A program made the position numbers and the translations under genes. DNA of 64,000 bases from NCBI GenBank assembly GCA_020634855.1, contig JACKAU010000008.1, forward strand, positions 248,001 through 312,000, in the 5' to 3' direction. Of this stretch, positions 8,132-16,648 are shown piece after piece. Source of the DNA: Anaerolineales bacterium. Lineage in GTDB: Bacteria > Chloroflexota > Anaerolineae > 4572-78 > J111. Below the pieces are notes generated by a model. The model worked only from the letters and a program-made list of their open reading frames with translations. It searched no databases and had not been told where the DNA came from. Position 1 is the first letter of the stretch. Each line of letters starts with the position of its first letter.

Positions 8132-9835
8132 ATGACTCCCGATACACCCGACTCATTAACGCTACTCCAGCTTCACCTCCAGGATAAATCAACCGACGAA
8201 TTGATTGCCCTCCTGATCGATCTGGTCCAACAGGTCGATGAACCGACCCGCCAACAATTTTTGGACCACCTGGCTCCATCTGAGCCGTCCGCCGTAGATT
8301 TACGCTCCCCTTCGCCCGAAATCTTTTTGAGCCAACTGGCTGCGTTTGCCGAGGCGGTTTCGCAAGGCGACTATTTTGATAAGGAGGCGCAGGATTATTT
8401 TGAACAGACGCCGGCCTGGCGCGCCTCGCACTCCTATAAATACAAGCTGGAGGATCACGCCGGTCTACATGCTTTGCGTCACTTTTTAACGGAGGCAGCC
8501 GCCTACTTTCAAAACGAACGGTATGCGGTGGCCGCCGCCGCGTACCAAACGCTGTTGACCCTGACCCTGGCGGGTAATCCTTATAGAACGATGGGCGCCC
8601 GCCATCCCCTCCGTGAGTTGGGCGAAGACGCCGATTCTATCGTCAACCGTTACCTGGTGGCTCTGCAACAGAGCCAGCCGGCCGCCAAATTCTACGAGGC
8701 CGCTCTGGATTTTCTGGCCCAACACGATCAACCCGATCGCCCGTACATCGATCATTTTGTGTCGCTCCTTGATTCCAACCAGCAAGTCGAGGTGTGTGCT
8801 CGCCTCGAAGCCGGGGCCGATGATCTGGACCGGCAAGAGCTGGAAGCCTTCCCTACCGGTATTCCCGTGTACCTGCGCCTGCTCATCCGTCTATATACGA
8901 ATCAGGGCCGGGCTGATAAGGCGCTGGCTGTGCAGCATCGATTTCGCCGCCGTTATACGATGCTGTATCAAGCCCTTCTGGACACCCACGAGATGGCTCA
9001 GGATTGGCCGGCGGTCATTACTTATGGGCAGGAAGCGTTAGCCGTTCTGCCGGAAAAAAGAGGGAATCACTTTCAGGCTGCCCGCGATGGCATGGACCCC
9101 ACCGTCGTGCGCACCCAAATGGCTTGCGCTTATGAGGCGCTGGGCGATCCACAGCAGGCGTTCGATATTTACGAGCCGGTTTTTCAAGAGATTTATGATT
9201 TTGAGACCTATGCGATGGCCCGGCGTTTAGCCGGCGCGATCAGCCCGGAGCGAGAACAGGAATTTAGCCGGCACGTCATTGCCAGGCTGCGTCGTGATCG
9301 ACCCCGGTTCACTTATCTGTTCTGCCAGATTTATCTCAATGAGGGGCAGTTTAAGTACGTGGGTTGGATGCTCAACGATATTACCACCAGCTCCACGCTG
9401 GATGCGCTCGAACTGATCGCCAGAGTGTATCTGCTAACCGCCTTTGGGCCGGAGGCCAACCCGAAGATGGGGCCTCATCTGCAAGCGTTGTACGCCAAAA
9501 TTACCGAATCTGATGAGGAGGCGTTCCGTTTCCTGCGCGATCACCTGCCGGTTAAGCCTGACCTGACTCGCTACAAAGCGGCCAAGCACGCCGGAGAGAT
9601 CTATGAGCGTATTATGCAGGTCCATATTGATAGCGGCCGCCAGTCTTACGCTACGGCCGCGGCCTATTGTGCGCTCGTGGGGGAAATTGCTATCGTAGGC
9701 GGGCGCCGGGCCAAATTCGAACAGTTTTATCGATTGTTGCTGCGGCGTTATTCCACCCATCGGGCACTGAAAGAGGCGTTAGCCCTCGCAGTGGAGCAGA
9801 AGGGGAACCTCTTAACCAAACCATCTTCTAAATAA
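8132..9835 (+). CDS. Uncharacterised helical-repeat (TPR-like) protein
   Basis: 567 residues that I do not recognise as a named family. No signal peptide or membrane segment is seen. The middle and end carry helix pairs typical of TPR arrays, for example residues around AVAAAAYQTLLTLTLAG, DWPAVITYGQEALAVLPEK and ALGDPQQAFDIYEPVFQEI. The overall look resembles the helical tails of SWIM-type zinc-finger proteins, but no SWIM motif is present. A good Shine-Dalgarno (TTGAGGA) precedes the ATG. A lipoprotein gene follows after 12 bp, so the two are probably co-transcribed. Confidence 0.75.
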   Translation: MTPDTPDSLTLLQLHLQDKSTDELIALLIDLVQQVDEPTRQQFLDHLAPSEPSAVDLRSPSPEIFLSQLAAFAEAVSQGDYFDKEAQDYFEQTPAWRASHSYKYKLEDHAGLHALRHFLTEAAAYFQNERYAVAAAAYQTLLTLTLAGNPYRTMGARHPLRELGEDADSIVNRYLVALQQSQPAAKFYEAALDFLAQHDQPDRPYIDHFVSLLDSNQQVEVCARLEAGADDLDRQELEAFPTGIPVYLRLLIRLYTNQGRADKALAVQHRFRRRYTMLYQALLDTHEMAQDWPAVITYGQEALAVLPEKRGNHFQAARDGMDPTVVRTQMACAYEALGDPQQAFDIYEPVFQEIYDFETYAMARRLAGAISPEREQEFSRHVIARLRRDRPRFTYLFCQIYLNEGQFKYVGWMLNDITTSSTLDALELIARVYLLTAFGPEANPKMGPHLQALYAKITESDEEAFRFLRDHLPVKPDLTRYKAAKHAGEIYERIMQVHIDSGRQSYATAAAYCALVGEIAIVGGRRAKFEQFYRLLLRRYSTHRALKEALALAVEQKGNLLTKPSSK

Positions 9836-9847
9836 CGGCATTAGGTT

Positions 9848-10639
9848 ATGTTTCAATACCGTCATTCTCTTTCAATCTACCCGCTCCTTCTTGGTCTGGT
9901 GCTCCTGGCCTCAGGCTGTCGTTCGTCAATACCCAGACAAATCAGGTTCGAGGTCCAGCCGGACGAAAGCGATTTCATCGACTATACGTTTGGTGGCGGG
10001 GAGTTAGGGGCTGACATCACGTACATCGCTATCCAAGGTGATGGTCAGGTTACGTACCATTATTTGCTGCCTTATGTGGGAACTTGGCCGCAACAACAGA
10101 TCACCCGAGAACGCCGGTTGGATCAGGCTGACCTTCAGACCTTTTGGCAATCGCTGGTGGATGCCGGCCTGTTTGATCTCGAGTCCCAAGAAACTCAAGG
10201 CGCAGATGTGCCTCGAACCTCCATTCGGGCTTCCATTGACAACCACGAACTTGACGTCTCTTTTGATGGCACTCCCGATGAGAGGATACACGGTCAAATC
10301 ATCCGTCTGATTAAAACGCTTCACCCCGCGGCCGGTTGCTTTCTGTCTGAATTAGCCGATGGTTTTCCCCTCATTGAGCAGGGCGCTTCACGGGCCGAGT
10401 TAATCCTCTGTTTGGGCGACCCGGCCGAGATGCAATCGTACCCTCTGCCCACCGAACCCTTCTCCGGACCGGCGGAGGGGCTGGTTAACCTGCTCGAACC
10501 CGGCACACCGATTGAAGAATGGATTTACCACGACGATAACACCCGCTATTACTTCTGGTTCGCCTCGAATACAGGTGAAGCAGAGGAACAGTGGCGGCTC
10601 ATTGAAAAAGCCACGTATCCAAAGGATGCCGTATTTTAG
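9848..10639 (+). CDS. Uncharacterised lipoprotein
   Basis: 263 residues with a type II signal peptide: a hydrophobic stretch LSIYPLLLGLVLL followed by the lipobox LASGC (Cys about residue 24). The mature part is hydrophilic and acidic with no recognised domain. It contains a WRLIEKATYPKDAVF tail and a central segment resembling envelope lipoproteins that carry a paired beta domain. It begins 12 bp after the helical-repeat gene. Role unknown. Confidence 0.75.
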   Translation: MFQYRHSLSIYPLLLGLVLLASGCRSSIPRQIRFEVQPDESDFIDYTFGGGELGADITYIAIQGDGQVTYHYLLPYVGTWPQQQITRERRLDQADLQTFWQSLVDAGLFDLESQETQGADVPRTSIRASIDNHELDVSFDGTPDERIHGQIIRLIKTLHPAAGCFLSELADGFPLIEQGASRAELILCLGDPAEMQSYPLPTEPFSGPAEGLVNLLEPGTPIEEWIYHDDNTRYYFWFASNTGEAEEQWRLIEKATYPKDAVF

Positions 10640-10721
10640 TCGCTAATTTTGCCAAACCACATCTTTTCCCCGTTTTCCTTAGCAGCTTGCTAGGATCTGG
10701 CGATCTTCGTCAAATGCTGTC

Positions 10722-12050
10722 CTATTTCAACTCGGTGGGTTGCTCCAGGTGGTGTTTCAGCGTTTGCAAAAAGGCGGCGGCCGGGGCGCCGTCAACCAGG
10801 CGATGGTCAAAGGACAGGCTCAAGGTAAGCATCGACCGTTGGGCGATTTTGTTCTGGTGAATTACCACTTTGTCCACAATCCGGCCGACGCCCAAGATAG
10901 CAGCTTCGGGCGGATTGACAATGGGCGTGAAAGCATCGATGTCGAATCCCCCCAGGTTGGTAACGGTAAACGTCCCGCCGGTATATTCATCGGCAGTTAA
11001 TTGGTTGGCCTTAGCGCGTTCCACCAGCGTGGTCCGAGTGCGAGCCAAATCGGCCAGTGATTGTTGGTCCGCGTGGCGCAGGACCGGCACAATGAGTCCC
11101 GCGTCTAGCGCCACGGCCAGGCCGATGTGAATGTCAGGTAAGAGTTGGATCATGTCGTCGGCCAAGGTCGCATTCAAATGAGGATGTTGGCGCAAAGCTA
11201 GCGCACTGGCCTTGATAATCAAGTCCGTGTAGGTCACCGGCATGCTCTGCTTAAGGTGGTCGCGGAGCGCCACCAATTCAGTAACATCGGCTTCGGTATG
11301 AAGGGTGAGTTGGGCCATGTCCTGTAGACTTTGGTGCATGCGTTGGGCAATAGCGGCCCGCATACCCGCCATCGGAACAGAGCGAACTTGATCCGAGGCC
11401 GGCACGGCTGCCGGTTGGGTCGGCTGTGGCTCCGGTTGGGTTTTCTGGAGGGTGTCAAGGTAAGCTCTTACATCTTTTTCAGTGATTCGGCCTTTACCGG
11501 CGCCAGGGATAGTTGCCAAGTCGAGGCCATGCTCTCGGGCAATACGCCGGGCAATAGGCGAAGCCCGTACTTCCTTGGCCGGTGCGGCGGTCTCAGCCGA
11601 CACGGCCTGGGCTTCAATGATCGCCTGGATATCCTTTTCGGTGATGCGGCCGTCGGTTCCGCTGCCGCTGATTTGAGTCAGATCGATGCCGTGTTGGCGA
11701 GCCAGTCTTTTGGCGATAGGCGAGGCCCGGACCTGAGACGGCGGCGACGACGGTGAAGCAGCAGCCGGTTCCGGCTCGATGGACGGGGGGGTGGGGGCGA
11801 AATCCGTCTGGCTGACTTCGAGCCGGGCCAGCGGTTGATCCTGTTTGGCCACCTCACCTTGCTGCACCAGAATGGCGCTGACGGTGCCGGTGGCCGGAGA
11901 CGGAATGTCGTAAGAGGCTTTTTCGGCCTGAATGATCAGCAGGTCTTGCCCTTGTTTGATGGAGTCGCCTTCTCGTTTGAGCCAGGTCACCACCACACAT
12001 TCGTCCACCGGGCCGATTTCTTCAGGAATCAGGATGTCGATTAAAGGCAT
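10722..12050 (-). CDS. acoC: Dihydrolipoamide acyltransferase (E2) of acetoin/2-oxo-acid dehydrogenase
   Basis: 442 residues. Lipoyl domain 1-80 with lipoylated Lys44 in QAEKASYDI; two peripheral subunit-binding domains in tandem (about 107-145 and 161-198), each starting VRASPIA and ending GRITEKD; catalytic acyltransferase domain about 220-442 with SFDHRLVDG. It transfers the acyl group from lipoamide to CoA and forms the complex core. One subunit-binding domain is usual, so the doubled one is notable. It follows E1 beta on the same strand. No E3 gene is in the window. The link to acetoin rests on the acoX neighbour; a branched-chain or pyruvate substrate is possible. Confidence 0.9.
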   Translation of the reverse strand: MPLIDILIPEEIGPVDECVVVTWLKREGDSIKQGQDLLIIQAEKASYDIPSPATGTVSAILVQQGEVAKQDQPLARLEVSQTDFAPTPPSIEPEPAAASPSSPPSQVRASPIAKRLARQHGIDLTQISGSGTDGRITEKDIQAIIEAQAVSAETAAPAKEVRASPIARRIAREHGLDLATIPGAGKGRITEKDVRAYLDTLQKTQPEPQPTQPAAVPASDQVRSVPMAGMRAAIAQRMHQSLQDMAQLTLHTEADVTELVALRDHLKQSMPVTYTDLIIKASALALRQHPHLNATLADDMIQLLPDIHIGLAVALDAGLIVPVLRHADQQSLADLARTRTTLVERAKANQLTADEYTGGTFTVTNLGGFDIDAFTPIVNPPEAAILGVGRIVDKVVIHQNKIAQRSMLTLSLSFDHRLVDGAPAAAFLQTLKHHLEQPTELK

Positions 12051-12110
12051 AGGGTTTGTCCTTAATGTCAGAATTTTTGTTTAGTTATACCGATTAGGCG
12101 TAGCTCAGGC

Positions 12111-12208
12111 CAGAGCTAACAGGTTTCCGAATTACTTTTGAGACAACGGATTTTTCCCGTCAGAACAGCATTTAGGTCAAAGTTAATGTTTGAAAACCTG
12201 TCAGCTCT
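12111..12208. repeat. Inverted-repeat element between E1 beta and E2 genes
   Basis: AGAGCTAACAGGTTTCC at 12111-12127 pairs imperfectly with GAAAACCTGTCAGCTCT at 12192-12208, bounding about 98 bp. It fills the spacer between the E1 beta and E2 genes and looks like a MITE-type hairpin rather than a terminator. Confidence 0.5.
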
Positions 12209-12221
12209 TGACCGACTTCGG

Positions 12222-13232
12222 TTAGCTTTCGACCAGCTCTTTGGCCGTGGCCACGATGCGGTCGACGGTAGGGATAACATACTTTTCCATCGGGCGGCTG
12301 TAGGGAATGGGTACATCGGGAACGGCCAGCCGTTTAGGCGCAGCGTCCAAATAATCGAGCGCCTCTTCCGCCACAATAGCGGTCAGTTCGCCCGACATGC
12401 CGTAGCTCAGGTAATCCTCGTCCACCACCAGCACCCGGTGGGTCTTTTTGACCGAGTTGACAATGGTTTCGCGATCCAGAGGAACCAGCGTGCGCAGATC
12501 GATAACTTCCGCACTGATGCCCTGTTCGGCCAGTTTTTCGGCTGCGTCCAGGCTGCGATGGACCATCAACGAGACGGTTAGAATGGTCAAGTCTTGCCCC
12601 TGGCGCTTAACATCGGCCTGACCAAAGGGGATGGTGTATGATTCCTCCGGGACATGGGCCGTGGCGCGGGGGTTGGGGGTCATCCAGCCCAGCCCTTGCA
12701 CGCCCTTGTGGAAGAAGAACATCACCGGGCTGTCGTCGCGGATGGCCTGGGTCATCAAACCTTTGGCATCGTACGGGCTGGAAGGCACCACAATTTTGAT
12801 GCCCGGCGTGTGGGCAAACAAGCCGTACAAACATTGCGAGTGCTGGGCGGCATCGCTGTAGCTGCCGCCGATGGCCGTCATCAGCACCATTGGCACTTTG
12901 GTGTTGCCGCCGGACATATAGGGGATTTTAGCCATTTGATTGTAAATCTGGTCCATCGCCGCGCCAAAGAAATCGACAAACATCAGCTCAACAATAGGCC
13001 GCATCCCTTCTGTGGCCGCCCCGACAGCAGCCCCGATAAAGCCCATCTCAGAGATAGGGGTGTCCATCACCCGCTCCGGGCCGAATTTTTGCAGCAAGCC
13101 TTCGGTCGCGCCAAAGATGCCGCCGTAAGCGCCAATATCTTCACCCATCACAAACACGCTGTCGTCACGTTCCATTTCTTGGGCAATGGCTTCAGCGATG
13201 GCTTTGGAAGTGGTTAATAATCTTTCCGTCAT
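12222..13232 (-). CDS. acoB: 2-oxo-acid/acetoin dehydrogenase E1 component, beta subunit
   Basis: 336 residues, the usual E1 beta length. It shows the family blocks VFVMGEDIGAYGGIFGAT near residue 27, RVMDTPISEMGFIGAAVGAA around 54-73, and the C-terminal transketolase part with VLVVDEDYLSYGMSGELTA. It binds thiamine diphosphate together with E1 alpha and catalyses decarboxylation or cleavage of the substrate and acyl transfer to lipoyl-E2. GGAG lies nine bases before the ATG. It lies between E1 alpha and E2 in one operon. Confidence 0.92.
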   Translation of the reverse strand: MTERLLTTSKAIAEAIAQEMERDDSVFVMGEDIGAYGGIFGATEGLLQKFGPERVMDTPISEMGFIGAAVGAATEGMRPIVELMFVDFFGAAMDQIYNQMAKIPYMSGGNTKVPMVLMTAIGGSYSDAAQHSQCLYGLFAHTPGIKIVVPSSPYDAKGLMTQAIRDDSPVMFFFHKGVQGLGWMTPNPRATAHVPEESYTIPFGQADVKRQGQDLTILTVSLMVHRSLDAAEKLAEQGISAEVIDLRTLVPLDRETIVNSVKKTHRVLVVDEDYLSYGMSGELTAIVAEEALDYLDAAPKRLAVPDVPIPYSRPMEKYVIPTVDRIVATAKELVES

Positions 13233-13430
13233 GGTTATTTACTCCTGTGTAAATGCAATGAAAGAATTAATAATGAAAGAATGAAACATCAACGGCGATT
13301 TTCATTCGCGGTGTCATCCTCTGAGGGCTGTCGACCGCCTTGGTAAAATAGGCGGAGCAATTAGCCAACCTGTTATTTTTGCCTCGATAAAATCGGCCAG
13401 AGAGGAGAGATACACCGCGCCCCCCAACGG

Positions 13431-14417
13431 TTAGGCAAAGAGGTTCTCCAGGGCTTCTTCGGGGGCCGGATAGGGGCTTTCCCGGGCGAATGTTTCGGCT
13501 GCCGCCACGCGCCGCGTCATTTCGGCCTGAATGGCTTCGGCCTCGGCATCGGTTAGCCAGCCTTGTTCTTTAAGCTGCGCGCCCAAGATGTTGATGGGGT
13601 CTTTCTCTTTCCAAGTGGACTTTTCGTCGGCACCCAAATATCCCTCAGCATCGCCTTCAAAGTGGCCGCGGAAACGATAGCAGATGGCCTCGATCAGGCT
13701 GGGGCCTTCGCCGCGACGGGCGCGATCAATGGCTTCTTTAGCCGCTTCGTAGACGGCGACCGCGTTTTGGCCGTCCACTTGCACGGCCGGGATACCGTAA
13801 GCCGCGCCGCGTTCGGCGTTACTGCGGACGGAGGTTGAGGCTTCTTTGGGTACAGAAATGGCGTACAAATTATCTTCCACTACAAAAACGACCGGTAGTT
13901 TCCAAACGGCAGCCAGGTTGATCGATTCGTGGAAAGCGCCAATATTGGCCGCGCCTTCCCCAAAAAAGGAGACCGCGACCCGATCTTCATGCCGTTTTTT
14001 AATGGCCAAAGCCGCGCCAACAGCGTGGGGTATCCCCCCGCCGACAATGCCGCCGCAGCCAAAATGGGTGGCCGGATCAAATAGATGCATGTGGCCGCCT
14101 TTCCCTTGGCATAGGCCGGTTTTTTTGCCGAAGATTTCGGCCATCATTGCGTTGAGATCAACGCCTTTGGCTATCAGGTGGCCGTGGGGTCGATGGGTGC
14201 TGGTGACCGGATCGTCCGGGCGCAGGTGGGCGCAGACGCCGGCCGCTACCGCTTCCTGACCGCTATAGAGGTGCATCTCGCCGGGAATAGGCCCGGCTGC
14301 AATATCAAACGCGGGTAGCTTATCCTCGTAATACATCTCGCCCACCCGCTCTTCAAAAGTTCGGATGAGTACGATGTTACGATAGAGGTTGAGTAGTGTT
14401 TCTTTTTCTAACGCCAT
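13431..14417 (-). CDS. acoA: 2-oxo-acid/acetoin dehydrogenase E1 component, alpha subunit
   Basis: 328 residues. The thiamine-diphosphate motif runs from GEGAANIGAFHESINLAA (about 153-170) to VVEDNLYAIS (about 178-187), and HRPHGHLIAKGVD is the family N-terminal block. It pairs with E1 beta as the TPP-dependent E1 enzyme. A strong AAGGAGAA ribosome-binding site precedes the ATG. The length and GSGQEAVA-like block (LYSGQEAVAAGV) fit acetoin dehydrogenase alpha as well as pyruvate dehydrogenase. A 198-bp spacer separates it from E1 beta. Confidence 0.92.
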   Translation of the reverse strand: MALEKETLLNLYRNIVLIRTFEERVGEMYYEDKLPAFDIAAGPIPGEMHLYSGQEAVAAGVCAHLRPDDPVTSTHRPHGHLIAKGVDLNAMMAEIFGKKTGLCQGKGGHMHLFDPATHFGCGGIVGGGIPHAVGAALAIKKRHEDRVAVSFFGEGAANIGAFHESINLAAVWKLPVVFVVEDNLYAISVPKEASTSVRSNAERGAAYGIPAVQVDGQNAVAVYEAAKEAIDRARRGEGPSLIEAICYRFRGHFEGDAEGYLGADEKSTWKEKDPINILGAQLKEQGWLTDAEAEAIQAEMTRRVAAAETFARESPYPAPEEALENLFA

Positions 14418-14504
14418 TGTTGTTTCTCCTTATGTATATCATCATTGAATGCATTTATAACACTATCTGACCAATTAAGCCTTGATCGCTTGTGTTCCAA
14501 GGTG

Positions 14505-15503
14505 CTATATGTGATTGGCTCTAATAAAAACTCCCTTCTGACCGGCGGCCTGTAATGCGGCGGTGACATCCACCACGTGCGGACCGTTCTGGCTAAGGCG
14601 TACCTCAATCCTTTGGTCCGGTTTAATGGGTATCTCTCGTTCCCCGTCCAGAGCCAGTACGGATGGTGCGATGGTAATCACCCCTTGCTCGCCTACCTTC
14701 AGTGTACGGTAGGATTTAACCGACAGTTCCGTAATGAGACCAGGGGCGATGGGGGCTAAAACCCTCTTGCCGCCGTCGCCCAGTTCCAGCCACATCCCGG
14801 CTTTACCGTTAACAGCGGCTTGTGGTAAATAGCCGCCGATGGCTGAAGCCCCGATGGTGCCGGGTCGAGGATGGGCCAGCACGACGGTTCGGATTTTATG
14901 CGGATCCCAAATAGCGCCACTGGCTACAAAACGTTCAGCGTAGGCCACTACATCAACCAGAGCAAAATCGATGAGTTCGCCGTTGCGATAGACATCCAAC
15001 CGGCGGGCCAATCGAATGCCGGCTTCACGCACCCCGGGGATACGCTGCGCCACTACGGCCGCCGCCAGCCCGGCCAGAGTGCCTTCCACCATTACCGGAA
15101 AGGCGTTATTGGTGCCGGTTGAAATAGGCACCAGCGGCACATAGCCACAGCCTTTGGCTACCGCTCGATTAGTGCCGTCGCCGCCCAGGGTGACAATACA
15201 CCCTACTCCCGCTTCAGCCATCATAGCGGCTGCCCAGGTAGAATCGACCGCGCTGTTCTTCAGCGGCATGTCCAACAGGGCGACCGGAAATGACACGTTG
15301 GCCTTTTCAGCAGCCTGGCGAGCCAGCCCGGAAATATCGGGCATCGCCAACACTTGCTCGATACCCAAAGCGTCTAGCCCTAACAACACGCGCCGGATGA
15401 TGTTGATTTTCTCGTTGTTATCGAAGACAGAACCGTGAGCGACCAGTCGTCGAATATCTTTACCGGAAGCAGGGTTGGCAATAATGCCAACAGACCGGCT
15501 CAT
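14505..15503 (-). CDS. acoX: AcoX-like ATP-NAD kinase family protein
   Basis: 332 residues with the NAD/diacylglycerol-kinase type nucleotide-binding signature VTLGGDGTNRAVAKG (about 107-121) and VPISTGTNNAFPV shortly after. N-terminal IIANPASGKDIRR is also typical. AcoX is found with acetoin dehydrogenase genes; its exact reaction is unproven. Its ATG overlaps the IclR stop by ATGA, so the two are translationally coupled, and it precedes E1 alpha. Confidence 0.85.
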   Translation of the reverse strand: MSRSVGIIANPASGKDIRRLVAHGSVFDNNEKINIIRRVLLGLDALGIEQVLAMPDISGLARQAAEKANVSFPVALLDMPLKNSAVDSTWAAAMMAEAGVGCIVTLGGDGTNRAVAKGCGYVPLVPISTGTNNAFPVMVEGTLAGLAAAVVAQRIPGVREAGIRLARRLDVYRNGELIDFALVDVVAYAERFVASGAIWDPHKIRTVVLAHPRPGTIGASAIGGYLPQAAVNGKAGMWLELGDGGKRVLAPIAPGLITELSVKSYRTLKVGEQGVITIAPSVLALDGEREIPIKPDQRIEVRLSQNGPHVVDVTAALQAAGQKGVFIRANHI

Positions 15504-16339
15504 ACAAACCCCTTAAGCGATCCGGTCGGGCCAATATACCCCAGAATACCCAGCGTTCGTGATGCTGAGTTCGCCATTTGTTTGACTTTGGGGATTAACA
15601 AGGCGCTGTTTTTTTCGGAACGAGTAACAGGCAGCGAAATGGCTATCGAGGCGGTGATCTGCCCGCACGCATCAAAAATAGGCGCGCTGATACAGTGGAC
15701 TTCTAGCATAAACTCTTCAAAATCCAAGGCATAGCCAAGCTGTCGGATTTGCGCTATATATTTTCTGAGCGACGAGAGGTTAGTTATGGTATTGGTGGTG
15801 TAAGCCGGCAAAGCCCGTTCGGCAAAGTACCGATCGAACTGGTCTGGGGTTAAGTAGGCCAGAATAGCTTTGCCCAGAGCGCTGGCGTGGTTGCCGTGCG
15901 TGCTGCCGATTGTCAACGCCTTAACCCGAATTGTTTGGGCTGCCTCGACAATGTTGGATAAAGTGATTTCCTGGCCATCCCAAATGGATAGGTAGGCGGT
16001 TTCTCCGGTAATTTCTTGGAGGTCGTTAACGTGAGCCGTGAGCTGAGTCACCAACTGAGCTGGGGTAGCTTGAGCAAAGGCAGTATAGCCTATCTTGCCG
16101 CTTAATCGAAACAGCAAGGTGTCGGGGTCTTTAACAATATAGCTTTCATGTTCCAAGGTGTTGAGGAGATGATAACAGGTGCTCAAATTGAGGTCTAACT
16201 TCAACCCGATCTGCTTGGCGGTCAACCCTTGAGGGTAGCGCGCCAGCAGTTCGGTAATGCGCAAAGCACGCTGAACAGAACCGATGATGTCATTTTTGGC
16301 TTGTTTTTTGGACGAGACCATGTCCGGTTGGTGCAACAT
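15500..16339 (-). CDS. IclR-family transcriptional regulator
   Basis: 279 residues. N-terminal winged helix (SVQRALRITELLARYPQGLTA with recognition helix LKLDLNLSTCYHLLNTLE) and C-terminal IclR effector-binding domain (ITLSNIVEAAQTIRV, GKAILAYLTPDQF, CISAPIFD). IclR proteins bind small organic acids and control nearby catabolic operons, often as repressors. Here it is the first gene of the aco operon and probably also autoregulates. A near-consensus promoter overlapped by a GGTTAC/GTAACC palindrome lies 55-90 bp upstream. Confidence 0.9.
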   Translation of the reverse strand: MLHQPDMVSSKKQAKNDIIGSVQRALRITELLARYPQGLTAKQIGLKLDLNLSTCYHLLNTLEHESYIVKDPDTLLFRLSGKIGYTAFAQATPAQLVTQLTAHVNDLQEITGETAYLSIWDGQEITLSNIVEAAQTIRVKALTIGSTHGNHASALGKAILAYLTPDQFDRYFAERALPAYTTNTITNLSSLRKYIAQIRQLGYALDFEEFMLEVHCISAPIFDACGQITASIAISLPVTRSEKNSALLIPKVKQMANSASRTLGILGYIGPTGSLKGFV

Positions 16340-16392
16340 AGCAACCCTATTGGTTTTAAGATTAGCGTTTCAGATGACGAAAAGATTTCTGA

Positions 16393-16430
16393 GGTTACTT
16401 AATTATAGTACGTAACCAGAGGTACTTCAA
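16393..16430 (-). promoter_or_regulatory. Promoter and palindromic operator of the iclR-aco operon
   Basis: Minus strand: TTGAAG (16425-16430), 17-bp spacer, TATAAT (16402-16407), a near-consensus sigma-70 promoter. The palindrome GGTTAC (16393-16398) / GTAACC (16412-16417) overlaps the -10 region, a fitting place for IclR autorepression. Operator assignment is inference. The rest of the 16340-16648 gap shows no gene. Confidence 0.6.
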
Positions 16431-16648
16431 GAGGTGTTTTTTCAGATAATGAAATGAAGTTGGTATAGAGGGACGTTTTAAGAGGTTTCGAAGGCACACA
16501 GCTAGCCGCTGGAAGCGAGTCAGGTGAACGAATTAAACATTACCTAAGACGTATTGCAAAAACCGGCGAAGGAATTCCTCCGCCGGCAGGGTACAATGCT
16601 TCAGTTTGCCGTCCTTATCGGGCCAAGCCGGATTTGGTAGCGTCAACC

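Noticed and set aside
12654..13217. 187-aa plus-strand frame
   Set aside because: Antisense to the conserved E1 beta gene; no family resemblance.
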